Shown: positions 7,555-15,003 of the stretch, piece after piece | How positions within the stretch are numbered: the stretch's first letter is position 1 | Layout: each line of letters opens with the position of its first letter | NCBI GenBank assembly: GCA_049451635.1 | Contig: JBMTVT010000022.1 | Coordinates: 1-33,917 of the forward strand | Length of the DNA stretch: 33,917 nucleotides | DNA from: JBMTVT01 sp049451635 | GTDB taxonomy: Bacteria; Bacteroidota; Bacteroidia; Flavobacteriales; Flavobacteriaceae | Reading direction: 5' to 3' | Notes under the pieces: model-generated | What the model was told of the DNA's origin: nothing | Database searches by the model: none | The model's input: the letters and a program-made list of their open reading frames with translations, nothing else | Position numbers and translations under genes: made by a program

Positions 7555-8030
7555 TGCTTAAGGATTTTATACGTATTGGTTTGTTTTGATTCTTTTGTCG
7601 TTACTGTTATAAAGTAAGTGCCTGTGGTGAGTGTTTGAACACTTAAAGGCTGCTCTTTTTGATGCGCCTTTTGTAGGATTTGTCTTCCACTGATGTCTGT
7701 AATCCTTACATCAAAGAATTGTTCTGTAGGATGGGTGATGTAAATCACTTCTTTAGTAGGATTTGGAAAAACTTTAACTTGAAGCTGCAGTTCAGGGGTT
7801 TCTGTGTTTAGCGTGGATAGGTTTAATGAGGGATAATACCCATTACCTAATTGATAGGTGCCATCTTCATCAGTCATAGCACCTACCACCACTTCTCCTG
7901 CAGTATAACTGAGTTTATTGTTCCCATTTTCAAAAGTCGCTCCTGCTGGACCTATGACTTGTTTGGAAATCGTTGGCTGTGCATAGGATGAAAACCCTAA
8001 TAGTAAAAAAGCTAATATGAAGTAACGCAT
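7551..8030 (-). CDS. T9SS type A sorting-domain protein
   Basis: 159 aa. Signal peptide MRYFILAFLLLGFSSYAQ. Residues 20-75 form a short beta-rich head (QVIGPAGATF, LSYTAGEVVVGAM) of the kind often found ahead of a sorting tail. Residues 80-159 form the T9SS C-terminal domain (VKVFPNPTKEVIYI, VRITDISGRQI, LTTGTYFITVTT, YKILKQ). Such tails direct export through the PorV/PorU route and anchoring at the surface. The stop TGA overlaps the ATG of the FISUMP gene, which implies translational coupling. The promoter box TATATTTG lies 18 nt upstream, between the gene and repeat copy C, so the pair carries its own promoter like a cassette. With almost no body domain, it may be an adaptor that tethers its partner; this is inference. 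Confidence 0.9.
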   Translation of the reverse strand: MRYFILAFLLLGFSSYAQPTISKQVIGPAGATFENGNNKLSYTAGEVVVGAMTDEDGTYQLGNGYYPSLNLSTLNTETPELQLQVKVFPNPTKEVIYITHPTEQFFDVRITDISGRQILQKAHQKEQPLSVQTLTTGTYFITVTTKESKQTNTYKILKQ

Positions 8031-8047
8031 TGTTAAATGGGTTTTTT

Positions 8048-8055
8048 CAAATATA
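8048..8055 (-). promoter_or_regulatory. -7 promoter box (TATATTTG) of the T9SS/FISUMP pair
   Basis: It is an exact TAnnTTTG match on the minus strand. A TTTG lies 15 nt upstream, slightly closer than usual. The leader would be short. Confidence 0.5.
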
Positions 8056-8086
8056 AAAAAAATCGTTAAGCAAAAGGATATGAAAC

Positions 8087-8331
8087 AAAAACCCGCAAAC
8101 TAGGTTGCGGGTTCGACTGTACACCCAATTGCGTTATTTTCGAAACAAAACCTCTGTTTTTTAAACAAACTTTTAGAATCTTTTTGAAAAGAAAAAACCC
8201 GCAAACTAGGTTGCGGGTTCGACTGTACACCCCATTGCGCTATTTTCGAAACAAAACCTCTGTTTTTTAAACAAACTTTTAGAATCTATTTGAAATAAAA
8301 AACCCGCAACTTAGGTTGCGGGTTCGACTGT
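8087..8331 (-). repeat. Three tandem copies (C, D, E) of the 105-bp terminator repeat
   Basis: Copies have hairpins AACCCGCAA/TTGCGGGTT at 8090-8113, 8196-8219 and 8301-8324, with periods 106 and 105. Each hairpin has a T-run on the minus strand and is therefore a terminator. Copy E abuts the 3' end of tRNA-Leu at GTAC and ends that transcript. Between hairpins lies a conserved spacer (GTACACCCCATTGCGC, CGAAACAAAACCTCTG, TTTAAACAAACTTTTAGAATC). This fills the gap between the tRNA and the T9SS gene; no coding sequence is seen. Confidence 0.9.
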
Positions 8332-8414
8332 ACTGAAGGCGGGACTTGAACCCGCACGAACTAATGTTCATTGGATTTTAAGTCCAACGTGTCTACCAAT
8401 TCCACCACTTCAGC
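8332..8414 (-). tRNA. tRNA-Leu (anticodon UAA)
   Basis: The minus strand reads GCTGAAGTGGTGGAATTGGT with a long variable arm (ATGAACATTAGTTCGT), anticodon stem TTGGACTTAAAATCCAA giving UAA, T-arm GCGGGTTCAAGTCCCGC and acceptor CTTCAG. CCA is not encoded. It lies 27 nt after tRNA-Gly in the same direction and is followed by repeat-copy terminator E. Its 3' end is the anchor of the accessory island. Confidence 0.95.
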
Positions 8415-8441
8415 AACTTTGGTATTTTAAGAAAGTTTCAG

Positions 8442-8513
8442 AGCGAAAGACGGGATTTGAACCCGCGACCCTCACCTTGGCAAGGTGATGCTCTACCCCT
8501 GAGCTACTTTCGC
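8442..8513 (-). tRNA. tRNA-Gly (anticodon GCC)
   Basis: The minus strand reads GCGAAAGTAGCTCAGGGGTA, anticodon arm CACCTTGCCAAGGTG (GCC), T-arm GCGGGTTCAAATCCCGT and acceptor CTTTCGC. It is the first gene of the tRNA transcript. Confidence 0.96.
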
Positions 8514-8552
8514 AGTTTTTATAATGAACGCTCAATCTTTCGATTGCGGATG

Positions 8553-8582
8553 CAAATTTAAAATATTTCTACTAAAACCAAA
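8553..8582 (-). promoter_or_regulatory. Promoter of the tRNA-Gly/tRNA-Leu transcript
   Basis: On the minus strand TTTG (8582-8579), an 18-nt spacer and TAAATTTG (8560-8553) match the Bacteroidetes TTTG-N17-19-TAnnTTTG promoter exactly. Transcription would start some 35 nt ahead of tRNA-Gly. Confidence 0.8.
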
Positions 8583-8611
8583 GGCTTTTTATAAAATAAA
8601 TAAAATTTATT

Positions 8612-11215
8612 TTAAGCTTGCTTTTTCTTCACCAACATACGCTTAATTTCATTCAATTTCATAAGCGCTTCAACGGGCGTAAGAGTATCAATATCAATAT
8701 GCAATATTTCGTCTTTTATATTTTCAAGAAGTGGGTCGTCTAAATTAAAAAAGCTCAATTGCATCTCGCTTTGCATAGACTTCACCTTATCGGTAAGTTC
8801 TTCACTGGAATGCGATTGTTCCAGCTTCTTTAAAATTTTATTGGCACGATGCAACACTTGCTGTGGCATACCGGCCATTTTAGCTACATGTATTCCAAAA
8901 CTATGCGCACTTCCTCCTGCAACCAATTTTCTCAAGAATAATACATTATCTTTTAATTCCTTAACTGAAACATTGAAGTTTTTTATGCGCTCAAACGTTT
9001 CTGTCATTTCATTAAGCTCATGATAATGGGTTGCGAAAAGTGTTTTTGGTTTTGCAGGATGCTCATGTAAATATTCACTAATGGCCCATGCTATAGAAAT
9101 ACCATCATAAGTACTGGTACCTCTTCCAATTTCGTCAAGCAGCACCAAGCTCCTGTTTGAAATATTATTTAAAATGGATGCCGTTTCGTTCATTTCAACC
9201 ATAAAAGTCGATTCGCCCATCGAGATATTATCACTGGCTCCTACTCTAGTAAATATCTTATCTATCAGACCAATCCGAGCAGATTCGGCTGGTACAAAGC
9301 TTCCTATTTGAGCCAATAAAACGATTAATGCCGTTTGACGTAAAATAGCCGATTTACCGGACATATTAGGGCCAGTAATCATGATAATTTGCTGAGAAAT
9401 TCTATCCAAAAAAACATCGTTGGCTATATAGGCTTCACCTAACGGCAACTGTTTTTCAATAACGGGGTGGCGACCGTCTTTAATGTCTAAATCATGCGAA
9501 TCATCCATAGTAGGATACACATAATGATTGTCTTTTGCTAATTGCGCAAACCCACACAAACAGTCCAACTGCCCAATTAAAATGGCATTTTGCTGAACTG
9601 ATTTGATATACTGGTTCATCCAACTCACTAAATCTGCAAACAACTGTTGTTCAATAGCTAAAATACGTTCCTCAGCACCTAAAATTTTGGCTTCATATTC
9701 TTTTAGCTCTTCTGTTATGTAGCGCTCTGCATTTACTAAGGTTTGTTTACGAATCCATTCAGGGGGCACTTTATCCTTATGGGTATTCCTTACTTCAATA
9801 TAGTAACCAAAAACGTTGTTGGAATCTATTTTTAGTGAAGTAATCCCAGTGCGCTCCGTTTCTCTTTCAAGCATTTGGTCTAGGTAATTCTTACCTGATT
9901 TTGACAACCCCCTTAACTCGTCCAATTCTGGAGAAAAACTAGCAGATATAGTGTTTCCTTTTAAGACATTTACAGGCGCATCTTCATTTAACGTTTGTTT
10001 TATTTTTTCACGAAGTACTTCACAACATTGAAGGTTATCTCCAATAATTTTTAATGATTCGTTATCGCAATTTGAAGCTAATGATTTGATTGGAACGATA
10101 GCTTCCAAGGAATTTTTAAGTTGAATAACCTCTCGTGGATTTACTTTACCTGTAGCAGTTTTAGAAATTAACCGTTCTAAATCGCCAATATGCTTAATAT
10201 GATTTTGAATTTTTTGAAGTGTTTTGTTTTCCTTGGTTAAAAAACTCACCACTTCATGGCGTTGCTTAATTTTATCTAAACTTTTAAGCGGTAATGCCAA
10301 CCAACGCTTTAACATGCGCCCGCCCATAGGCGAAATGGTTTTGTCAATCACATTTAAAAGCGTAACTGCATTGTTATTTGTTGAGTTATAAAGCTCTAAA
10401 TTCCTGATGGTGAATTTATCCATCCACACATAATCATCTTCAGCAATTCTAGAAATTGAGGTGATGTGTTGCAGCTTATGATGTTGCGTCTCTCCTAAAT
10501 AATGTAAAATGGAACCCGATGCAATAATGCCTTCAAACAAATCTTCGATACCAAACCCTTTAAGTGTTTTTGTATTAAAGTGTTTAATTAAAGTTTCATA
10601 AGCATAATCGGTTTGATATACCCAATCTTCCATGTAAAATGAATGGAAATCGTTACCAAAAGTCTCTTTAAAAAGGGTTCTTTTTTGTTTAGAAACCAAC
10701 ACCTCACTTGGACTGAAGTTTTGAAGTAGTTTATCAATATATTCTGCATTGCCTTGTGAGGTTAAAAACTCGCCTGTTGAAATATCTAAAAATGAAACTC
10801 CAATATAGTTTTTATCAAAATACACCGAACATAAAAAGTTGTTGGCTTTTGACACAAGAACCTCATCATTTAAAGCCACCCCTGGAGTTACCAATTCGGT
10901 AACACCGCGCTTTACAATAGTTTTGGTTTGTTTTGGGTCTTCCAATTGGTCGCAAATAGCAACACGCTCACCGGCTTTTACCAACTTGGGTAAATAGGTA
11001 TTTAAAGAGTGATGTGGGAAACCTGCCAACTCAGTTTCACTCTCGCTGCCAGCACCTCTTTTGGTTAAAATAATTCCCAAAATACCAGCGGCTCTAACGG
11101 CATCTTCACCAAAAGTTTCGTAAAAATCGCCCACACGAAACAACAACAAGGCATCAGGATACTTTGCCTTAATGGCATTGTATTGTTTCATTAACGGGGT
11201 TTCTTTTTTTGCCAA
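8612..11215 (-). CDS. mutS: DNA mismatch repair ATPase MutS
   Basis: 867 aa, the normal length for MutS1. It recognises mismatches and, with MutL, starts repair. The N-terminal mismatch-binding motif GDFYETF has the Phe-x-Glu at residues 31-33. Connector, lever and clamp domains follow (SPMGGRMLKRWLALPL near 295, GYYIEV near 470). The ATPase has Walker A GPNMSGKS at 615-622, Walker B DEIGRGTS at 694-701 and the MGESTFMVEM loop near 666. The helix-turn-helix dimer region ends the protein. The start used is TTG at 11215, giving MAKKETPLMKQYN as expected for flavobacterial MutS; the first ATG is at residue 9. It is divergent from the SpoU methyltransferase gene. Confidence 0.97.
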   Translation of the reverse strand: MAKKETPLMKQYNAIKAKYPDALLLFRVGDFYETFGEDAVRAAGILGIILTKRGAGSESETELAGFPHHSLNTYLPKLVKAGERVAICDQLEDPKQTKTIVKRGVTELVTPGVALNDEVLVSKANNFLCSVYFDKNYIGVSFLDISTGEFLTSQGNAEYIDKLLQNFSPSEVLVSKQKRTLFKETFGNDFHSFYMEDWVYQTDYAYETLIKHFNTKTLKGFGIEDLFEGIIASGSILHYLGETQHHKLQHITSISRIAEDDYVWMDKFTIRNLELYNSTNNNAVTLLNVIDKTISPMGGRMLKRWLALPLKSLDKIKQRHEVVSFLTKENKTLQKIQNHIKHIGDLERLISKTATGKVNPREVIQLKNSLEAIVPIKSLASNCDNESLKIIGDNLQCCEVLREKIKQTLNEDAPVNVLKGNTISASFSPELDELRGLSKSGKNYLDQMLERETERTGITSLKIDSNNVFGYYIEVRNTHKDKVPPEWIRKQTLVNAERYITEELKEYEAKILGAEERILAIEQQLFADLVSWMNQYIKSVQQNAILIGQLDCLCGFAQLAKDNHYVYPTMDDSHDLDIKDGRHPVIEKQLPLGEAYIANDVFLDRISQQIIMITGPNMSGKSAILRQTALIVLLAQIGSFVPAESARIGLIDKIFTRVGASDNISMGESTFMVEMNETASILNNISNRSLVLLDEIGRGTSTYDGISIAWAISEYLHEHPAKPKTLFATHYHELNEMTETFERIKNFNVSVKELKDNVLFLRKLVAGGSAHSFGIHVAKMAGMPQQVLHRANKILKKLEQSHSSEELTDKVKSMQSEMQLSFFNLDDPLLENIKDEILHIDIDTLTPVEALMKLNEIKRMLVKKKQA

Positions 11216-11337
11216 TGGTAAAGTGGTTTTTTAGTCTTATTTTTGTCAATATTGTAAGATTGCTAATGTAGTATTATTTTAAGGTTTTTTGAAATTGAAA
11301 CCACATAAGTTATCTACAAAAGTTACAAGATTTTAAC

Positions 11338-11874
11338 ATGCGTAAACTAAAAAATAGCGAACTGGACCGATTGAGTGTTGAGGCCTTTAAAGAGGCTAAA
11401 AAAACACCCATAATCATTGTACTGGATAATATTAGGAGTTTAAATAATATTGGTTCAGTCTTTAGAACCAGTGACGCTTTTTTGATTGAAAAAATTTTTT
11501 TGTGTGGTATTACCGCGACACCTCCGCATAAAGACATCCATAAAACCGCTTTGGGAAGCACCGAAACAGTTGCTTGGGAGTATGCCAAAAACACTATGGA
11601 TGTTATTGAAAAACTGAAATCAAAGGGCATAAAAATATGTTCGATAGAACAAGCCGAAAATGCTATCATGCTAAATGATTTTAAAGTTAAGCCTCAAACA
11701 AAATATGCTTTGGTTTTTGGCAATGAAGTAAAAGGCGTTTCGCAAGAGGTGGTAAACGCCAGTGATTATGTGATAGAAATACCGCAATTTGGCACAAAGC
11801 ATTCTTTAAATATATCGGTAAGTTGTGGCGTTGTAGTTTGGGATATGTTTTCAAAGTTAAAAGTGAATGGCTAA
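11338..11874 (+). CDS. TrmH/SpoU-family RNA 2'-O-methyltransferase
   Basis: 178 aa. The three SPOUT trefoil-knot motifs are present: NIRSLNNIGSVFRTSDAF (about 30-47), YALVFGNEVKGVS (about 122-134) and IPQFGTKHSLNISVSCGVVVWD (about 147-168, split here by IPQFGTKHSLN and SVSCGVV). The family transfers methyl from SAM to the 2'-OH of tRNA or rRNA. It lacks the N-terminal substrate-binding domain of RlmB, so it is the short tRNA-type form; the exact target nucleotide cannot be read from the sequence. It is divergent from mutS across 122 nt. An interspersed palindromic repeat follows its stop. Confidence 0.9.
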   Translation: MRKLKNSELDRLSVEAFKEAKKTPIIIVLDNIRSLNNIGSVFRTSDAFLIEKIFLCGITATPPHKDIHKTALGSTETVAWEYAKNTMDVIEKLKSKGIKICSIEQAENAIMLNDFKVKPQTKYALVFGNEVKGVSQEVVNASDYVIEIPQFGTKHSLNISVSCGVVVWDMFSKLKVNG

Positions 11875-11896
11875 AAGTTAAAAGTTTACTAACTTA

Positions 11897-11969
11897 TCAT
11901 TCCTTCGAAGGCAGGAATCTAAACTCAAGTTGTAGTTATAATTGGATTCCGCACTTGATGCGGAATGAC
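11897..11969. repeat. Interspersed palindromic repeat (ATTCC...GGAAT type)
   Basis: TCATTCCTTCGAAGGCAGGAATC is followed about 25 nt later by ATTCCGCA/TGCGGAAT (11946-11953 and 11959-11966) and GAC. The TCATTCC...GGAATGAC frame recurs at 33165-33187. Many flavobacterial genomes carry such elements between genes. Confidence 0.6.
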
Positions 11970-12022
11970 AACATCCTATTGACTATTTCAAGGATTTTAT
12001 ACCTTTGATAAACAATAAAACA

Positions 12023-12676
12023 ATGAAAACTCCAAAGAAACCTTGGCCAACAAAAGCCGTTATGGAACAAATCTATAAAAAGCATCTTTGGGGCGGCAAC
12101 GACTTTGATTTTTACTCTGGTGAAGGATCTCACGACCCAAAAATTATAAATGCCTATCTAGAAGCAATTACTCATTTTTTAAAATCTCATGAAACACCTC
12201 TGGTAGTTTGCGACTTAGGTTGTGGAGATTTCAACATAGGAAAACAGCTTACCAAATACACCAAAAAATATCTTGCTGTGGATATTGTTGAAATCCTTGT
12301 GGAACGTAACAAAGCCTTGTTTAAAGAAGACAACTTAGAGTTTTTGTGTTTAGACATTACAAAAGACGAACTACCAAAAGCAGATTGTGTGATTCTGCGT
12401 CAAGTATTACAACATTTATCTAATGTTGAAATTCAAAAAATAACCAAAAAACTCATGGATTATAAATATGCTATCCTCACAGAGCATATCCCTTTGGATG
12501 TCTTTACACCTAATTTAGACATGATAACTGGACAAGGCAACAGAACCAAGAAAAATAGCGGTGTGGATATTTTACAAGTACCTTTTAATTTAAAAATTAA
12601 AGATAGAATATGTTTGGATGTGCATATTATGGAAAATAATAAAGGGCAAATTGTAACGTATTTGTACATTATGTAA
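12023..12676 (+). CDS. Class I SAM-dependent methyltransferase
   Basis: 217 aa from the ATG at 12023; a TTG six codons earlier is a less likely start. Rossmann motif I is VVCDLGCGDFNIGKQL (about 63-78), followed by LAVDIVEILVERNKALF with the acidic motif II and EFLCLDITKDELPKADCVILRQVLQHL around motif IV and post-IV. The acceptor is unknown. The N-terminus PKKPWPTKAVMEQIYKKHLWGG resembles bacterial small-molecule or lipid methyltransferases, but I cannot name a substrate. It stands alone between the SpoU gene and the convergent folK fusion. Confidence 0.8.
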   Translation: MKTPKKPWPTKAVMEQIYKKHLWGGNDFDFYSGEGSHDPKIINAYLEAITHFLKSHETPLVVCDLGCGDFNIGKQLTKYTKKYLAVDIVEILVERNKALFKEDNLEFLCLDITKDELPKADCVILRQVLQHLSNVEIQKITKKLMDYKYAILTEHIPLDVFTPNLDMITGQGNRTKKNSGVDILQVPFNLKIKDRICLDVHIMENNKGQIVTYLYIM

Positions 12677-12752
12677 AAAGTCTTTAGGTTATATCTAATG
12701 ACATAATTAACTTACAATTTAGTTTGATTCTTAACTTTTTAAAATCTAACTT

Positions 12753-12808
12753 CGCTTATCGGACGATATAGTTCATTAAGACGGAACGATATCTTAGACC
12801 GATAAGCG
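12753..12808. repeat. Nested 56-nt hairpin between convergent genes
   Basis: The outer arms CGCTTATCGG (12753-12762) and CCGATAAGCG (12799-12808) are exact. The inner arms GATATAGTTC (12765-12774) and GAACGATATC (12784-12793) match at 9 of 10. No T-run follows on either strand, so it is not a simple terminator. It may be a structured RNA, a mobile palindrome or a transcription barrier. Confidence 0.65.
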
Positions 12809-12819
12809 TAGCTCCATAA

Positions 12820-13950
12820 TTACTGCTCACAAATGGCTTTCAAAACCCACAAATAATCGGTTCGGTTATCTATAAAATCTCGTTCAGAGATATCAATAAT
12901 TTTTACATTAAAGTCTGTTTGGGTTTTTAAAAACTCTAAATACCCTAAATTGATTTTTTCCAAGTATTCATTTTCAATATTTTGTTCGTAATCGCGCCCG
13001 CGTTTTTTGATATTCGCCTGTAAACGCTCGGTATTTTGATATAAATAAAGGTATAAATCTGGCTTTTTTAAATCTTTATACATCAAATGAAACAACTTTC
13101 GGTAGAGCTTAAACTCATCTTCCTGCAAGGTGATTTTTGAGAAAATCAACGATTTAAACACATCGTAATCGCTCACAATAACATCTTTAAACAAATCCAG
13201 TTGCGATAAATCGTCAGTTATTTGTTGGTATCTGTCTGCCAAAAAACTCATTTCCAAAGGAAAAGCATAACGCGAAGCATCCTCATAAAATTTAGGCAAA
13301 AACGGATTGTCCTTAAAGCGCTCCAAAATGAGTTTTGCATTAAAATCGTGCGCAATTTTAGTGGCTAAACTGGTTTTTCCTACACCAATATTACCTTCAA
13401 TAGCGATGTAATTGTACTTTGAAAAATTAAACGCTTTACTAGGGTTTTTAAGCCAAATATTAATAGGTTCTAAAATGGATGTATCTTCACATTCCTGCAA
13501 TAAAACAGATACGTCTTTATCAAGTTTTGGATGCCTCATTTTTGAAGCAATATCACTTAAAGGTTGCAATACAAACTTGCGTTTTTGCATTTCGGGGTGT
13601 GGTAATTGCAAGGTTTTGGTATCGACAATGTTATCTTCGGCAAACACTACATCCAAATCTATGGTTCTGGCTTCGTAGGTATTTTTTTTGGTTCGTAAGC
13701 GTCCTAAATCTTTTTCGATTTCCAACAAGGCTTTAAGCACTTTTTGGGGCTCTAAATCGCTTTCCAAAACTAAACAACAGTTTAAAAAATCGTCCCCTTT
13801 AAAACCAAATGCGGCCGATTTATAAACCCTGGAAATTAATTTAATATTTCCAATACATTCATGAATGGAATCCACAGCAGCCTGTAAATTTTTAAATTTA
13901 TAGCCTTTATTACTGCCCAAAGCAATGTGATATGTGGTTGATTTATACAT
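12820..13950 (-). CDS. folK: FolK-deoxynucleoside kinase fusion protein
   Basis: 376 aa from the ATG at 13950 (a TTG four codons upstream is possible). Residues 1 to about 160 are HPPK/FolK, which pyrophosphorylates hydroxymethyl-dihydropterin in folate synthesis: HIALGSNKGYKFKNL, FGFKGDDFLNCC, ARTIDLDVVF and LPHPEMQKRKFVLQPL. From about 180 on it is a dAdo/dGuo/dCyd-type kinase: P-loop IEGNIGVGKTS, SFLADRYQQ, VSDYDVFKSLIFSK in place of the usual DRS motif, and KKRGRDYEQNI (LID region). Salvage kinase and folate enzyme thus share one chain. Such a fusion is, as far as I recall, frequent in flavobacteria. The reading frame is unbroken. It is divergent from yhhQ. Confidence 0.92.
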   Translation of the reverse strand: MYKSTTYHIALGSNKGYKFKNLQAAVDSIHECIGNIKLISRVYKSAAFGFKGDDFLNCCLVLESDLEPQKVLKALLEIEKDLGRLRTKKNTYEARTIDLDVVFAEDNIVDTKTLQLPHPEMQKRKFVLQPLSDIASKMRHPKLDKDVSVLLQECEDTSILEPINIWLKNPSKAFNFSKYNYIAIEGNIGVGKTSLATKIAHDFNAKLILERFKDNPFLPKFYEDASRYAFPLEMSFLADRYQQITDDLSQLDLFKDVIVSDYDVFKSLIFSKITLQEDEFKLYRKLFHLMYKDLKKPDLYLYLYQNTERLQANIKKRGRDYEQNIENEYLEKINLGYLEFLKTQTDFNVKIIDISERDFIDNRTDYLWVLKAICEQ

Positions 13951-14022
13951 AAGCCTTGGCAAAATAACTAAAACAATTTTTAATACTTTATATTTACAAG
14001 ACCTATTTATTCACAATTATAA

Positions 14023-14727
14023 ATGACATTAAAAGACAAACTCGCTGCCCAACGCATTTATACCCTTTTAGGGGCATTATTTATCACATCACTTGTTGTT
14101 TCAAACCTAATTTTCCAAAAGTTTTTTTATTGGTACCCTTTTGACGTGGAGATTTTTGGCACCAAACTTTTCGAAATTTCAGTAGGTATTTTACCTTACC
14201 CCATTACCTTTTTAATCACCGATTTAATCAGCGAAATTTATGGCAAAAAACGTGCTAATGATGTGGTAGTGGTTGGTATTTTCGCTTCTCTATTTTCGCT
14301 TTTAATCATATTTATGGCAGGAAGCGTGCCTGCAACATCGTGGTCTTACGTTGATGATAATACGTTTCAAAAGGTGTTTGGGAACTCAATGATTGCGGTT
14401 TTTGCCAGTATGCTCACGTATTTGTTTGCGCAGTTTGTAGATATCCAAATTTATCATTTCTGGAAACGCTTAACCAAAGGTAAACACTTATGGTTGCGTA
14501 ATAATTTTTCGACTTGGTTTTCCCAGTTTGTCGACACCTTTACCATTGTATTTCTGTTATGCTCCTTCGGGATTATAAAATGGGAAAACTTCAATGGATT
14601 ATTGATAAGCGGATTTCTTTTTAAATTAATCATTGCCATTTTAGATACACCTTTACTTTACTTGGGGGTGTATTTATTTAAAAGACGTTTCAAATTGAAG
14701 GTAAATGAAGAGATAGATTTACTGTAA
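14023..14727 (+). CDS. yhhQ: Queuosine precursor transporter (YhhQ/VUT family)
   Basis: 234 aa, about six transmembrane helices (residues 17-38, 50-70, 84-103, 123-145, 167-187 and 196-221). Family hallmarks are SNLIFQK in helix 1, LPYPITFLITDLISEIYGKKRAN, and a central NNFSTWFSQFVDTFTIVFL segment. YhhQ imports 7-cyano-7-deazaguanine or 7-aminomethyl-7-deazaguanine for tRNA queuosine. A TATATTTA -7-like box lies about 30 nt upstream. The 276-nt stretch to rpoD holds a candidate rpoD promoter and nothing else I can see. Confidence 0.9.
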   Translation: MTLKDKLAAQRIYTLLGALFITSLVVSNLIFQKFFYWYPFDVEIFGTKLFEISVGILPYPITFLITDLISEIYGKKRANDVVVVGIFASLFSLLIIFMAGSVPATSWSYVDDNTFQKVFGNSMIAVFASMLTYLFAQFVDIQIYHFWKRLTKGKHLWLRNNFSTWFSQFVDTFTIVFLLCSFGIIKWENFNGLLISGFLFKLIIAILDTPLLYLGVYLFKRRFKLKVNEEIDLL

Positions 14728-14864
14728 AGCCAAAATCTTAACAAAATGATAAGATAAATCTTCATCCATTAACATCATTTTTGCTTATATTAATTTAAGT
14801 TGTTTTTATTACATTAAACCAGCTCAGGACACTGTTAAATAAATTTCAAAAACGATTAAAATTG

Positions 14865-14894
14865 GTTGAAAATCATAAAAAAATGCTAATTTTT
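14865..14894 (+). promoter_or_regulatory. Candidate rpoD promoter
   Basis: GTTG (14865-14868), an 18-nt spacer and TAATTTTT (14887-14894) approximate the Bacteroidetes TTTG/TAnnTTTG pattern, about 105 nt before the rpoD start. The region is very A+T-rich, so the match could be chance. Confidence 0.35.
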
Positions 14895-15003
14895 AATCAA
14901 TTTTGATTTTTTTTCGAATAAAAATGCTCTAAAATTAGGTTTTCTTGATTTTTAGGTTATCATGTAGGAAGTATAATCTTTTTTAAAACTTTCTACATAA
15001 TAT

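Noticed and set aside
4683..8331. Classical integron attC sites
   Set aside because: I found no RYYYAAC/GTTRRRY pair in the repeats and no integron integrase in the window.
8087..8331. CRISPR array
   Set aside because: Units are 105 bp with near-identical spacers and terminator hairpins; no cas genes.
11310..11669. 119-aa minus-strand ORF opposite the SpoU gene
   Set aside because: Shadow of a clear methyltransferase on the plus strand.
12005..12022. TTG start for the SAM methyltransferase
   Set aside because: An ATG six codons later keeps all family motifs and is the simpler choice.
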